Source: an uncultured Pseudomonadales bacterium (lineage in GTDB: Bacteria > Pseudomonadota > Gammaproteobacteria > Pseudomonadales > Azotimanducaceae). From it: 64,000 nt of DNA. The notes beneath the pieces were generated by a model. It saw only the letters and a program-made list of their open reading frames with translations. It searched no databases and had not been told where the DNA came from. Positions 1-9,667 of the stretch are shown here, piece after piece. Position 1 is the stretch's first letter, and the number at the start of each line of letters is the position of its first letter. Where the stretch lies: the NCBI GenBank assembly GCA_937775265.1, contig CALKBV010000004.1, positions 124,001 to 188,000 on the forward strand, in the 5' to 3' direction. Position numbers and translations under genes: made by a program.

Positions 1-1125
1 CAAGAATAGACAAATTGCCGCAGCGACTGCACGCATTTCGGGCTTTACTAAAGATTGAACCATAGCGAAAGTTGGTGCGAGGTAGAATCCTCCAAAAAAA
101 GCGGGCACTAAGTAGATTACCAATGCAGAAGTGAAATCACCGATCAAGAAAAACATCACAATGAAGGGTACGAGACCTAATTTCGCAATAGCAACAACCC
201 AAGTGAACCAGCGCGGATCACGCCGCCCAAGTATATCCGCCAGTTTCCCTGCCAAAAACGTTCCGGTGCCGCCTACAACGCCTGACATTAGGGCGAGCGT
301 AAATCCTACTTCTGTTTGTGATAGGCCATGTGACCGAACGAAAAATGCCGGTAACCAAAGCACCATGCCGTAGCCAACGAATCCCGCCAATGCGCTACCA
401 AAGACAACGTGGCGTGCTGACTTCGTCGACCACATGTATTTTGCAACCACTTTGAAAGGCGGTGCTATAGCAACTTTTTTTATGTTGTCAGAGGCACCAC
501 GTACAGGTTCCTTTACTGTGAACCTAATGATTAGTGCGATCAGCAGGCCAGGCACACCGACGATAATGAAGGTTGTCCGCCAACCTAAATGCTCGCTCAA
601 CCAACCGCCGGCAAGATACGCAATTAGCAGCCCGATATTTACACCCATGGCGTAGATCCCCATGGCGGTGCCACGTTCCTTTAGCGGGAACAGGTCTGAG
701 ATCATTGAATGTGATGGCGGGCTTGAACCTGCTTCACCGATGCCAACGCCTATTCGCGCGAAAGCCAGCTGCGCAAATGACTGAGCATAGCCACAGGCAA
801 TGGTCATAAAGCTCCAAATAGTAATTGCCCAGGTAATAATGTTTCGTCGGTTGCCGCGATCAGCCAACATGGCGATAGGCATGCCTAACGTTGCGTAGAA
901 CAAGGCAAAGGTCAGTCCGATTAAAAACCCCATCTGCGTATCACTGGCGCCCAGGTCATTTTTAATTGGCTCGAGTAGAATCCCCATGATTTGACGATCA
1001 ACATGACTGGAGGTGAAGACAAGAACCAAAACTGCTAATGCATACCAACGATTTTTTATAGGCTCGACGCTAACGGAGTCGACATTTTCATTCGTGCTGA
1101 TTTCTATCTTTCCAGTCTCTGGCAC
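1..1125 (-). CDS. MFS transporter, spinster-like (C-terminus cut by window edge)
   Basis: The minus-strand frame is open from a GTG at 1125 (AAAGGAA seven bases upstream) to the left edge, so the last helices and the stop lie outside the window. The N-terminus carries a short charged tail, then a hydrophobic helix followed by HVDRQIMG, the TM1 motif of spinster-type major facilitator proteins. Further on are GIGEAGSSPPSHSMISDLF and KERGTAMG, which match the TM4-TM5 region of that family. It should be a 12-helix inner-membrane secondary transporter of a small organic or lipid-like solute; the substrate cannot be read. About 375 residues are present of a usual 420-450. Family call firm, substrate unknown. 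Confidence 0.85.
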   Translation of the reverse strand, partial: MPETGKIEISTNENVDSVSVEPIKNRWYALAVLVLVFTSSHVDRQIMGILLEPIKNDLGASDTQMGFLIGLTFALFYATLGMPIAMLADRGNRRNIITWAITIWSFMTIACGYAQSFAQLAFARIGVGIGEAGSSPPSHSMISDLFPLKERGTAMGIYAMGVNIGLLIAYLAGGWLSEHLGWRTTFIIVGVPGLLIALIIRFTVKEPVRGASDNIKKVAIAPPFKVVAKYMWSTKSARHVVFGSALAGFVGYGMVLWLPAFFVRSHGLSQTEVGFTLALMSGVVGGTGTFLAGKLADILGRRDPRWFTWVVAIAKLGLVPFIVMFFLIGDFTSALVIYLVPAFFGGFYLAPTFAMVQSLVKPEMRAVAAAICLFL

Positions 1126-1372
1126 AGGTATTCCTTTAATTGTTGTATAACCGCTTTGTTTAGTTGCTTCTTTCAGTCGCTTTATTTTTTACATTATAAA
1201 TGCGAATGGCCTCCATCCGGAGGCGCTTGGAACAAGCATCCCAAGCTTTACCAATAATGCTCGGTTCACCACTATACCGCCAACCTCAACAAACTTTCCT
1301 AGCCTCTCATATTGAACTTTCTATGATATTCAGCATCGAATCCATCACGAAGACAATCCCCAGACATTAGAA

Positions 1373-1720
1373 ATGATTCCGAAACTCCTGTTTGTAGTGC
1401 TTTTAGGCATTAGCACACCCGCCTACGCTTCCAATCAGTTGAATCACCAGATTCAGCAGTTGCTGAATCTGGTATCAGAATCTAATTGCTCTTTTGTGAG
1501 AAATGGTAAAACCCACAGCTCCAGGGAGGGCGTTAAGCATATCAATCGAAAGTATGCCCACTATGAGCAAGATATAGATTCAATCGGTTCATTCATCGAG
1601 CTGACCGCGACCAAAAGCCTCTTCACAGGCAAGCAATACCTGGTTCATTGCGACGACCAGGTAATGTCTTCTGCAGAATGGATGCACAGGAAAGTGACCA
1701 AGCTTAGCCGGCAATCATGA
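1373..1720 (+). CDS. Small secreted protein, DUF5329-like
   Basis: A 115-residue protein with a Sec signal peptide (hydrophobic residues 4-17, likely cleavage after AYA at about 19). The mature part has a pattern I associate with DUF5329: a leucine-rich helix, SNCSFVRNGK, then a HINRKYAHYE segment and a second cysteine near residue 93 that could pair with the first. It is predicted periplasmic. Its last four bases overlap the start of the next gene (ATGA), so the two are translationally coupled. No enzymatic role is known to me for this family. Confidence 0.75.
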   Translation: MIPKLLFVVLLGISTPAYASNQLNHQIQQLLNLVSESNCSFVRNGKTHSSREGVKHINRKYAHYEQDIDSIGSFIELTATKSLFTGKQYLVHCDDQVMSSAEWMHRKVTKLSRQS

Positions 1721-2523
1721 GCTCTTTTATTCTGCTCCTGTTATTCGCCTCGACCAACGTCCTGGCCGGGGAACCCGCACTACTAAAAGTCATGACGCTC
1801 AATGTTGCCCATGCGCGTTCTGATGGTCCGTCCCAGTTATTTCAGAGCGAAGACCAGGCAACGCTCAATCTCTGGAAAATTGTTAATGTGCTGCGGCGTG
1901 AAGAGCCGCACGTAGTCGCATTCCAGGAAATAGACAAAAACTCATTTTGGAATGGCCGATTCAATCATACTGAATTCCTCGCGGAGCAAGCGAATTACCC
2001 ACACCATTTTTCAGGCGCACATATCGAGGGAGACAACCTTGAATATGGTACAGCGCTCGTATCACGACTATCGATGAAAGAAACTACGAGCGTAAAGTTT
2101 GACCGACCGTTTGCAAGACCCAGGAAGGGCTTTGTGGTTTCAACTGCACGTTGGCCCGAGTCAAACAACATCGACGTCGACATCGTTTCGGTTCACTTCG
2201 ACTTCCTAACGCACAACCAACGACTCAAGGAAGCGAAGAAACTTATTGCCGCACTAGAAGATAGAAGCAATCCACGCATCATCATGGGTGATTTGAACAG
2301 TGACTACGGCGGTGACAACCAGTTCATACCTCTATTGGAAGAGGCGCTAGGGGTGTCTACATGGGAACCACACGCTGAGATAGTCACTTTTCCAAAACTA
2401 CAAAAAAGATTGGATTGGGTGCTGGTTTCAAATGACATCGAAATCGTCAGCCATGCAATATTATCAGACACCTTGTCCGATCACCTTGCTGTGGTAGCCG
2501 AACTTCGACTGCTGGAAATTTAG
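1717..2523 (+). CDS. Endonuclease/exonuclease/phosphatase (EEP) family protein, secreted
   Basis: 268 residues with an N-terminal signal peptide (to about residue 17, VLAG). The EEP fold is shown by VMTLNVAHAR near the start, VVAFQEID in the metal-binding position, VSVHFDF, IIMGDLNSDY around residue 193, and the closing SDHLAVVAEL with the catalytic Asp-His pair. Members are Mg-dependent phosphodiesterases acting on nucleic acids, phosphoinositides or sphingomyelin-type lipids; the signal peptide suggests an extracytoplasmic substrate. It is coupled to the upstream DUF5329-like gene through a 4-base overlap. It ends 17 bases from the convergent YbiT-type gene. Confidence 0.85.
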   Translation: MSSFILLLLFASTNVLAGEPALLKVMTLNVAHARSDGPSQLFQSEDQATLNLWKIVNVLRREEPHVVAFQEIDKNSFWNGRFNHTEFLAEQANYPHHFSGAHIEGDNLEYGTALVSRLSMKETTSVKFDRPFARPRKGFVVSTARWPESNNIDVDIVSVHFDFLTHNQRLKEAKKLIAALEDRSNPRIIMGDLNSDYGGDNQFIPLLEEALGVSTWEPHAEIVTFPKLQKRLDWVLVSNDIEIVSHAILSDTLSDHLAVVAELRLLEI

Positions 2524-2540
2524 AGACCCTGACGCCAGGT

Positions 2541-4148
2541 TTATCGAGCAACTCGACTCTGTTGCGCCTGCTTTAGCAGGTACTCTTCATAGGTCCCATG
2601 AAAGTCATTAAGTTGCTGGTCTCTTATCTCGACGATTCTGGTTGCCAGCGAAGAAACAAACTCCCGATCATGACTTACAAAAATCAAAGTGCCCTCGTAA
2701 TGCTCAAGCGCCAGGTTGAGCGCCTCAATCGCCTCCATATCAAGATGGTTCGTTGGCTCGTCCAGCAACATGACGTTAGGTAAAGACATGATCAACTTGC
2801 CGAACAACAGGCGGTTTTTTTCGCCACCAGAACAGACGTTGACTGATTTTTTGAAATCTTCAGAGGAAAATAATAATCGCCCAAGTGTTGCCCGGACAAT
2901 CTGGTCATCGTGGCTTTCGTCGCGCCACTGGCTCATCCAGTCAAAAAGATTGAGCTCTGATTCAAATTCAGCACTCGTATCCTGAGGGCAGTAACCAAGG
3001 GAAGCGTTCTCCGCCCATTTGATTAAACCAGTTTCTGCCTTCAGATCGTTCATCAGGCACTTCAGGAAAGTTGACTTACCAACACCGTTCTCCCCAATGA
3101 TGGCGACGCGGGCGCCGGCTTCGATAATCATGTTTCCATCTGTAAACAGGGTTTCATCATCAAAGCTGTGGCCAAGACCTTCCAGTGTCAGCGACAACCG
3201 GTGAAGCTTGGTATCCTGCTCGAAACGGATGTAAGGGCTCACTCGGCTCGAAGGTTTAATATCCGTAAGTTCTATTTTCTCAATTTGCCGAGCCCTGGAA
3301 GTCGCCTGCCTCGCCTTGGATGCATTAGCAGAAAACCTGCTGACAAAGTGCTTAAGCTCCAGTATCTGGGCTTTCTTCTTGGCATTTTCCGACTGTACTC
3401 TTTCTCTTGCGTGGGTAGATGCAATCATGAAGTCATCATAGTTACCCGGGTAGACTTTAAGAGTCCCATAATCGATATCTGCCATGTGGGTACAAACAGC
3501 ATTCAGGAAATGTCGATCGTGAGAGACGATCACCATTGTGCTCTTACGTTCGTTTAACGTATCTTCGAGCCAGCGGATCGTATGGATATCGAGGTTATTA
3601 GTTGGCTCATCAAGCAACAGTATGTCCGGATCGGAAAACAGCGCTTGCGCCAGCAACACTCGGAGTTTCCAGCCTGGCGCTACTTCACTCATCAGGCCAT
3701 AGTGCAGCGCTTCGTCAATCCTGGCCCCTGCCAGAATCTCGCAGGCACGACTTTCCGCACTGTAACCATCCATTTCCGCAAACTGGACTTCAAGATCAGC
3801 CACCTTAATGCCATCTTCTTCCGACATTTCCGGCAAAGCATAGATTCGATCCCGCTCCCGCTTGACCTCAGCCAGTTTTTTATCGCCCATAATGACAGTA
3901 TCAACGACGCTGAATTCCTCATAAGCGAACTGGTCCTGGCTTAGTTCACCCACACGCAGACTTTGATTAATAGTCACATTGCCAGAAGTAGGTTCGAGAG
4001 CGCCGCTCAGGATCTTCATGAAGGTAGACTTACCGCAACCATTGGCGCCAATCAGCCCATATCGGTTGCCCGCAGTGAACTTGACGGAAATGTTTTCAAA
4101 CAAGGGTTTGGAGCCAAACTGAATGGTAACGTTTGCTGTGCTGATCAC
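2541..4148 (-). CDS. ybiT: ABC-F family ATPase, YbiT type
   Basis: 535 residues, two ABC ATPase domains and no membrane segments. Walker A motifs are GANGCGKS (about residue 34) and GENGVGKS (about 350), Walker B motifs [12 protein letters not shown] and [12 protein letters not shown], with signature CSGGEKNR in the second domain. The linker between domains is rich in charge ([25 protein letters not shown]), as in ribosome-associated ABC-F translation factors. The sequence is colinear with E. coli YbiT over its whole length. Start is GTG at 4148 with AGGAA eleven bases upstream. ABC-F proteins bind the ribosomal E site and modulate the peptidyl transferase centre; the exact role of YbiT is less settled. 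Confidence 0.93.
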   Translation of the reverse strand: MISTANVTIQFGSKPLFENISVKFTAGNRYGLIGANGCGKSTFMKILSGALEPTSGNVTINQSLRVGELSQDQFAYEEFSVVDTVIMGDKKLAEVKRERDRIYALPEMSEEDGIKVADLEVQFAEMDGYSAESRACEILAGARIDEALHYGLMSEVAPGWKLRVLLAQALFSDPDILLLDEPTNNLDIHTIRWLEDTLNERKSTMVIVSHDRHFLNAVCTHMADIDYGTLKVYPGNYDDFMIASTHARERVQSENAKKKAQILELKHFVSRFSANASKARQATSRARQIEKIELTDIKPSSRVSPYIRFEQDTKLHRLSLTLEGLGHSFDDETLFTDGNMIIEAGARVAIIGENGVGKSTFLKCLMNDLKAETGLIKWAENASLGYCPQDTSAEFESELNLFDWMSQWRDESHDDQIVRATLGRLLFSSEDFKKSVNVCSGGEKNRLLFGKLIMSLPNVMLLDEPTNHLDMEAIEALNLALEHYEGTLIFVSHDREFVSSLATRIVEIRDQQLNDFHGTYEEYLLKQAQQSRVAR

Positions 4149-4251
4149 GCTGATTCCTGCTCTATATTAGATAAATTAATGATAACCTGAGCTTTTCGGT
4201 CCGCACTATAAAATGTTGCGGAAGGTGAAACAACGCTGTTTTTCAGCACTT

Positions 4252-6093
4252 TCAAATTGCCGAGTCATTTTTCACCGAAGATTTCTTTCGCGGTTTGCGC
4301 TTCTTGTCTTTATCACCACTATTGGACTTCTTCTTTCTCTTCTTCTCACCTGCGGCTGGCTTCCTCGACTTTTTTACTGGAGTCTTCTCGTCTGATGCCG
4401 CCTTCCGGAAAGATGTCTTGCCATCGTCGCTGACAGCAAGCCTGGAAATTTTCAGCTTCTGGCCTCCGATCCAAACTTTCTGCAGGTCATTGAACACGGC
4501 CTTGGGCATACCTTCGGGAAGTTCGATAAAACTGAATTTATCCCTGATATCAATATGTCCAATATGCTCTGCATCAAGCCCCGCCTCGTTAGAAATGGCG
4601 CCAACAATATTCCCCGGTTGCACTTCATGGTCATGACCGACCTCGATACGGAAGCGTTCCATGCCCTCTGCAAGCTTCTTTTCCGGTCGAGCCTTTCCTT
4701 TTCTTTCTCGTCTAAACAGCGTCTCGCTTTTCCCAGAGTCACTTTTCCTCTCCCGGGGCGCTTTCTTTTCTGGCTCCAAAAGGAGTGATTTTTCACCCAT
4801 AGAAAGTTTCGCTAACGCGGCTGCAATCTCGATCGGTGATACATCATGTTCCTGCTCGTAGGATTCAAGAATGCCCTGCATAAATTCAAGCGAGCCACCC
4901 GCAAGTGTGTCCGTAATGGTCTGTTTGAACCGTGAGATTCTCTGGCTGTTCACCATCTCTGTACTTGGCAAGGTCATCGCTTCTATTTTCTGACGAGCTG
5001 CCTTTTCAATGGCGGCCAGCATTCGCTTTTCCCTTGGGGCAACAAAAAGAATTGCTTCACCCTTCCTTCCTGCCCTGCCGGTTCGGCCGATGCGATGAAT
5101 GTATGCTTCAGCATCGTAGGGGATATCGTAATTAATAACGTGACTAATCCGGTCAACATCCAGCCCTCGGGCAGCGACATCCGTCGCCACCAAAATATCG
5201 ATGCCGCCTTTCTTCAGTCGCGCGACCATTTGTTCACGGTTTTTTTGAGGCATGTCGCCATTGAGCGCTTCGGCGGCGTAACCTCTTGCGGCCAGTCGTT
5301 CAGCAAGTTCAGTAGTCGCAATTTTAGTCCGGACGAAAAGCAACACAGCATCGAATGGCTCGACTTCCAGAATTCGGGTCAATGCATCCAGTTTATGTAA
5401 ATTGCTGACCAGCCAGTAACGCTGACTGATGGACTCGGCCGTCGCCGTTTTAGCTTTAATCGCTATATTGAGAGGATCCTTCAGGTACCTTTTGGTTATC
5501 TTCTGAATTTGCTTCGGCATGGTTGCTGAAAAAAGCGCAATCTGGCGATTCTCCGGGGTCTGTTCCATGATCCATTCAACATCATCAATAAAACCCATAC
5601 GAAGCATCTCATCAGCCTCATCCAGCACCAGCGCCCGCAACTTGTCGAGTTTCATGGTGCCTTTCCGGATATGGTCCATCACTCTACCGGGAGTACCCAC
5701 CACCACATGGACGCCACGGCGAAGTGCTCGAATCTGCCCGGAATATTCCTGCCCACCGTAAACCGGCAGCACGTGGAAGTCTTTTAGGTGGTTGGCATAG
5801 CGTTGAAATGCCTCGGCTACCTGAATAGCCAACTCCCTTGTTGGTGTTAGCACCAATACCTGCTGGTAACGACGATCAAGGTCGATATTCGCCAGCAGCG
5901 GCAAAGCAAAAGCCGCAGTTTTACCAGTACCCGTGGGTGCGTGACCGAGCAGGTCCCTGCCCTCCAGCAACGGCGGAATGGTCCCAAGCTGGATAGGAGT
6001 GGGTGTTTCATAACCGACGTCTTCAAGCGCCTGAATCAATTCAGGCGGCAATCCAAGCGACTGAAAGCTTGAAACCGGTTCGGGCTTTGACAT
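4252..6093 (-). CDS. deaD: ATP-dependent RNA helicase DeaD/CsdA
   Basis: 613 residues. The Q motif and GTGKTAAFALPLL (Walker A) lie near residues 50-65, DEADEM near 160, SAT near 190 and HRIGRTGRAG near 330. A DbpA/CsdA RNA-binding fold follows at about 475-550, then a Lys/Arg/Ser-rich tail that is probably disordered and RNA-binding. This is the cold-shock helicase involved in ribosome assembly and mRNA decay. ATG at 6093 has GAGGT seven bases upstream. The leader contains a hairpin listed separately. It is the longest of three DEAD-box helicases in the window. Confidence 0.93.
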   Translation of the reverse strand: MSKPEPVSSFQSLGLPPELIQALEDVGYETPTPIQLGTIPPLLEGRDLLGHAPTGTGKTAAFALPLLANIDLDRRYQQVLVLTPTRELAIQVAEAFQRYANHLKDFHVLPVYGGQEYSGQIRALRRGVHVVVGTPGRVMDHIRKGTMKLDKLRALVLDEADEMLRMGFIDDVEWIMEQTPENRQIALFSATMPKQIQKITKRYLKDPLNIAIKAKTATAESISQRYWLVSNLHKLDALTRILEVEPFDAVLLFVRTKIATTELAERLAARGYAAEALNGDMPQKNREQMVARLKKGGIDILVATDVAARGLDVDRISHVINYDIPYDAEAYIHRIGRTGRAGRKGEAILFVAPREKRMLAAIEKAARQKIEAMTLPSTEMVNSQRISRFKQTITDTLAGGSLEFMQGILESYEQEHDVSPIEIAAALAKLSMGEKSLLLEPEKKAPRERKSDSGKSETLFRRERKGKARPEKKLAEGMERFRIEVGHDHEVQPGNIVGAISNEAGLDAEHIGHIDIRDKFSFIELPEGMPKAVFNDLQKVWIGGQKLKISRLAVSDDGKTSFRKAASDEKTPVKKSRKPAAGEKKRKKKSNSGDKDKKRKPRKKSSVKNDSAI

Positions 6094-6329
6094 GTGGACC
6101 TCGGGGAACCAGATACCAGAAGCAGTATCTGTGGGGCCGCGAGTATAGTTTCAATATCACAAAAATCAATCTAAATCGAGAATCAAAGGGTAAAGTACTG
6201 AACGAGCCCTGACTTTCTGTCGTTGACTGCAAGATACGAAAGAGTGTTGCATCTCGATTGATCTTGATCAAGAAACACCGAGCCGGTGTTATCAAGCGCC
6301 GGTAAAATCCGATGCAAGCCTCTGTCTTG
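6094..6329 (-). promoter_or_regulatory. Leader region of deaD with a short hairpin
   Basis: No gene is seen in these 236 bases. An inverted repeat (AGATAC at 6111-6116 with GTATCT at 6125-6130, loop 8) sits about 20 bases upstream of the deaD start codon and would fold in its mRNA leader. Long structured leaders are typical of cold-shock helicase mRNAs, so a regulatory role is plausible. That is inference; the stem is only six base pairs. Confidence 0.3.
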
Positions 6330-7022
6330 CTAGTGATGAGCTTCGAAGTAAGCCTCTGCCTGTTTATATATTTGTTTGAACGAACGTGACTCAAAATCGC
6401 CCTGGTCAGTTAACTCGTAGACTCCCTTTTCAACCCGTTGAAACCAGCCATAGTGATTCGCACTCAATATGCTGGTGGTCTTATCCCCTGTACCAAGGTT
6501 TCTCAAACTTTTCGGGCTTGACGGCCCAAGCTTCGAAAGGCAGCAGGCAATAAGGATCGCATTTTCCCGGTAGGCGGTCATCAGCGTCGTTTTAGTACTG
6601 CCACCCACATTGTAGTCTCCACTTCTATCGGCAACTTCTGTCAACAACGCTCGCCTGCTCCGAGTGTTTTTCTTTCGCTGATAAGGTATGGGGTCAAATT
6701 GCTTGCTGACCACCATACCCATTGCACCTTCCTCTACCAGCAACAGACCTACCTCCAACCTTTTCAGTACTGTGAGCGTACCTCGCCACTGACGGTTTCT
6801 TTTTGTCGGCGCGGGCACAGCAACGTAGACACTGTCAGAAATAGACTGACGCTTGGTGGCTTGCACTAAAAGCGTGAGATTCACGCTCATCTTGAGCTCA
6901 ACGATTATCAGATCATCACCTCTCGTCGCTACGATGTCACAGTCTTTAACTTCGCAGTTAACCTGGTATCCATGGGATTCCAGATAGGCTTTTACCGGCG
7001 CCGACAGCTCAGTTTCCAGCAT
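6330..7022 (-). CDS. DUF2161-type PD-(D/E)XK-like protein
   Basis: 230 residues. The N-terminal half has VKDCDIVATRGDDLIIVELKM, whose D...ELK spacing matches a PD-(D/E)XK nuclease-type core, and the whole protein resembles DUF2161. The C-terminal part (from about residue 165: SSPKSLRNLG, then GWFQRVEKGVYELTDQG) looks like a winged-helix module. The family is annotated as putative phosphodiesterase or nuclease, without an assigned role that I know. ATG at 7022. The nitroreductase remnant lies 48 bases upstream on the same strand. Confidence 0.7.
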   Translation of the reverse strand: MLETELSAPVKAYLESHGYQVNCEVKDCDIVATRGDDLIIVELKMSVNLTLLVQATKRQSISDSVYVAVPAPTKRNRQWRGTLTVLKRLEVGLLLVEEGAMGMVVSKQFDPIPYQRKKNTRSRRALLTEVADRSGDYNVGGSTKTTLMTAYRENAILIACCLSKLGPSSPKSLRNLGTGDKTTSILSANHYGWFQRVEKGVYELTDQGDFESRSFKQIYKQAEAYFEAHH

Positions 7023-7070
7023 GCATCAATCTTCGAAGCCAACAAACACTGCTGCATCCTCTAAGGACTT

Positions 7071-7436
7071 TCACTGTGACACAACTGCGTTGGCGGGAAA
7101 GCTATCGTCCGGAAAACCTATCGACTCAAAAAGCTGCACTGCTATCCCTATCTGTCTTTCCCGGTGCGCGCCCTCATACGCCCCATGCTCACGGAACTCC
7201 CGAGAATCTGGCACGGCGGCAAGGTTTCGCTCGGTATTACCTTCCCGAATTCGATCCAAAGGTTCACCTGAAACAACGCAGAAATTCCAAGGTTGTATAT
7301 TCAGTGAAGAAGGCGCTCGAATGGTCATTCCCAACACTTCCTTGATAAGAGATTTCGACGCAGGATCAGGCAGGCAGCCTATAATACTTCGACGTCCCAT
7401 AACCACTTCTTCGTAATTCACACGCTGCTCCACCAT
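7071..7436 (-). pseudogene. Nitroreductase, N-terminal remnant
   Basis: 121 residues covering only the first half of a nitroreductase-fold flavoprotein. VVMGRRSIIGCLPDP, then TIRAPSSLNIQPWNFCVVSG (the FMN-phosphate-binding segment) and REFREHGAYEGAHRERQIGIA are typical. Intact members run about 200-230 residues and carry a second FMN/dimer segment, which is absent. The reading frame stops at 7071, 48 bases before the DUF2161 gene starts, so the second half appears deleted rather than frameshifted. A functional enzyme is unlikely. Confidence 0.65.
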
Positions 7437-7558
7437 CTATAAAATCTATTATGCCAGTATGTCGCCGGCAAAAAGGCATCCGTCTCAATCACCCCGATGA
7501 GATCACGATGTTTCCAGAATAAACCGGTAAGATTGACCCCCACTCGCATTCGAGCACT

Positions 7559-8191
7559 ATCATCTACTACGGCGAACGACTCAATAGCATCAGCCACCTC
7601 CTGGGGGCGCTTCTGGCTCTGATAGGCCTTGGAGCCTTGCTAGCAGTCGCCGTTCAATCCGGTGACGCTGTTTTACTCGCTTCATTTACCGTCTATGGTG
7701 TAACGCTCGTGTTGCTTTTCACCATGTCTACGCTCTACCACAGCTTTCATCCGCCAAAGCTCAAAGCACTGTTCAAACTGTTTGACCACGTCGCCATCTA
7801 CATCCTGATCGCAGGCAGCTATACACCGTTTATGATCGTTAGTCTGGACACTATGAACGGCAGGCTAATTCTGGGGCTTGTCTGGTCACTCGCCGTTGTC
7901 GGCATTTTATCCGAGGTTTTCCTAAAAGGCCGTGCGATAAAGATTATTCAGGTTCTCATTTATCTTGGTATGGGGTGGGCATGCTCACTTGATCTTGCCG
8001 CGCTAAAAATCGCTCTGGGTGCTGTTGGCTTTTCGTGGGTGGTGCTAGGCGGTCTGGCCTATACCTCGGGCGTCATTTTCTACATAGCTGATAAACTAAA
8101 TCGACTCAAACACGCACACGGAGTGTGGCATTTTTTCGTCTTGATAGGCGCCATTGCACATTTCGTCGCGATCATTGGATTCGTGCGCTAA
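7559..8191 (+). CDS. Hemolysin III / YqfA family membrane protein, start codon non-canonical
   Basis: Seven-helix membrane protein of the hemolysin III (PAQR-like) family. Motifs seen are ERLNSISHLLGALLALIG (TM1), STLYHSFHP, FDHVAIYILIAGSYTPF and, near the end, HGVWHFFVLIGAIAHF with the conserved His residues. The first canonical start in frame is TTG at 7637, which would remove TM1. Homology begins around 7565, where the only nearby codons are ATC (7559 and 7562); from there the product is 210 residues, the family's normal length. An ATG at 7508 is in the same frame but meets TAA at 7520. The start is therefore unresolved: AUC initiation, a damaged start or a sequence error. Function of the family in bacteria is uncertain despite the name. 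Confidence 0.8.
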   Translation: MIYYGERLNSISHLLGALLALIGLGALLAVAVQSGDAVLLASFTVYGVTLVLLFTMSTLYHSFHPPKLKALFKLFDHVAIYILIAGSYTPFMIVSLDTMNGRLILGLVWSLAVVGILSEVFLKGRAIKIIQVLIYLGMGWACSLDLAALKIALGAVGFSWVVLGGLAYTSGVIFYIADKLNRLKHAHGVWHFFVLIGAIAHFVAIIGFVR

Positions 8192-8219
8192 CAATAACCA
8201 ACGCCTTTGAGGCCAACTA

Positions 8220-9629
8220 TTGAACAATTCTGATCCCAGCAACCCCGACGCTAAGAAAGCGGGCTTTAAAAACCTGGAGCTGCATGCCGAGCTGCTATCT
8301 AACCTGGACGACCTCGGCTTTCACTCCATGACCCCTATCCAGGCATTATCGTTGCCTAAAATACTTGACGGCCAGGACGTGATTGCACAGGCGAAGACGG
8401 GTTCAGGAAAAACCGCTGCCTTCGGCCTGGGAATACTGAACAAACTCGATGTGAAAGAGTTCAGGGTCCAGTGCCTAATATTGTGCCCAACGCGAGAACT
8501 AGCTGATCAGGTCGCAAAAGAAATCAGAACGCTTGGTCGAAAAATTCACAACATCAAAGTACTGACATTGTGTGGTGGCGTCGCATTTGGACCCCAGAAA
8601 GGTTCTCTGGAACACGGCGCGCATATTGTCGTTGGAACGCCAGGCAGAACCGAAGAACACCTTAGAAAACAAAACCTCTCGTTGGAAAATTTAGACACCT
8701 TTGTTCTCGATGAAGCGGACAGAATGTTAGATATGGGTTTCGGGGAGTCGATCGCCGAGATCGTTCGGTATCTGCCCGCCAAAAGACAGAACATGTTGTT
8801 TAGCGCGACCTACCCCCATAACATTGACGAACTCGCGGCAAAAGTTATGGTCAACCCACGACGACTTGAAGCGCCCGATCAGCATGACGCAAACACCATC
8901 CAACAGCTTCTGTGCCAAATCACCGACAAATCAAAGCGAACAGAAGGACTGGTGAGCCTACTGCAGAAATACAAGCCCAACTCCGCGCTCGTGTTCTGCA
9001 ATACAAAACAACTAACAGAAGACGTCTCACTTGAACTCAGAAATCTGGGCTTCAGTTCACGCGCTATTCACGGTGACTTGGAGCAGAGAGACCGTGATAA
9101 CAGGCTCGTCCAATTCGCCAATAAAAGTCTTTCCATCCTGGTAGCTACCGATGTCGCTGCCAGAGGCCTGGATATTGACTCCCTTGACCTCGTCGTGAAC
9201 TATCATTTATCACGAGATCCTGAGGTCCACACACATAGAATAGGTCGTACCGGGCGCGCGGGGAACACCGGCCTGGCCTGCTCGTTGTTTCATGAGAGTG
9301 AAAAATACAAAATCGAGCTCCTGGAGGCCGTTTTGGAGCAGTCTCTGGAACGCACCGTCATCGACCCATTGGACCCCGGCTTCCGGCCAGCGCAACCACC
9401 TATGGCGACATTGCAAATAGACGGCGGGAAAAAACAAAAAATCAGACCTGGCGACCTGTTAGGCGCACTGACCGGGGAAAATGGTATCGAGGGGAGCGCT
9501 GTCGGAAAAATCAGCATCTTCGACAGTTCGGCGTACGTCGCCATCAAGCGGACGTCATCAAAACAGGCCCTTGCTGTTCTAAACGACGGGAAGATCAAAG
9601 GCCGTTCGTTTCGCGCCCGCAAAATCTAA
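8220..9629 (+). CDS. dbpA: ATP-dependent RNA helicase DbpA
   Basis: 469 residues. The Q motif MTPIQALSLP, Walker A QAKTGSGKTAAFG (about residues 59-71), PTRELADQ, DEADRMLDMGF, SAT, and HRIGRTGRAG are all present. The C-terminal domain (about 395-469), with IDGGKKQKIRPGDLLGALTG and a closing KGRSFRARKI, matches the DbpA RNA-binding domain that recognises hairpin 92 of 23S rRNA. This separates it from the RhlE type. Role: 50S ribosome assembly. TTG start at 8220 with TTGAGG eight bases upstream, 28 bases after the hemolysin III stop, so co-transcription is possible. Confidence 0.92.
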   Translation: MNNSDPSNPDAKKAGFKNLELHAELLSNLDDLGFHSMTPIQALSLPKILDGQDVIAQAKTGSGKTAAFGLGILNKLDVKEFRVQCLILCPTRELADQVAKEIRTLGRKIHNIKVLTLCGGVAFGPQKGSLEHGAHIVVGTPGRTEEHLRKQNLSLENLDTFVLDEADRMLDMGFGESIAEIVRYLPAKRQNMLFSATYPHNIDELAAKVMVNPRRLEAPDQHDANTIQQLLCQITDKSKRTEGLVSLLQKYKPNSALVFCNTKQLTEDVSLELRNLGFSSRAIHGDLEQRDRDNRLVQFANKSLSILVATDVAARGLDIDSLDLVVNYHLSRDPEVHTHRIGRTGRAGNTGLACSLFHESEKYKIELLEAVLEQSLERTVIDPLDPGFRPAQPPMATLQIDGGKKQKIRPGDLLGALTGENGIEGSAVGKISIFDSSAYVAIKRTSSKQALAVLNDGKIKGRSFRARKI

Positions 9630-9667
9630 TACCGTTCTTTTTCCCAGGGAAGTATCCAGACGGCCTG

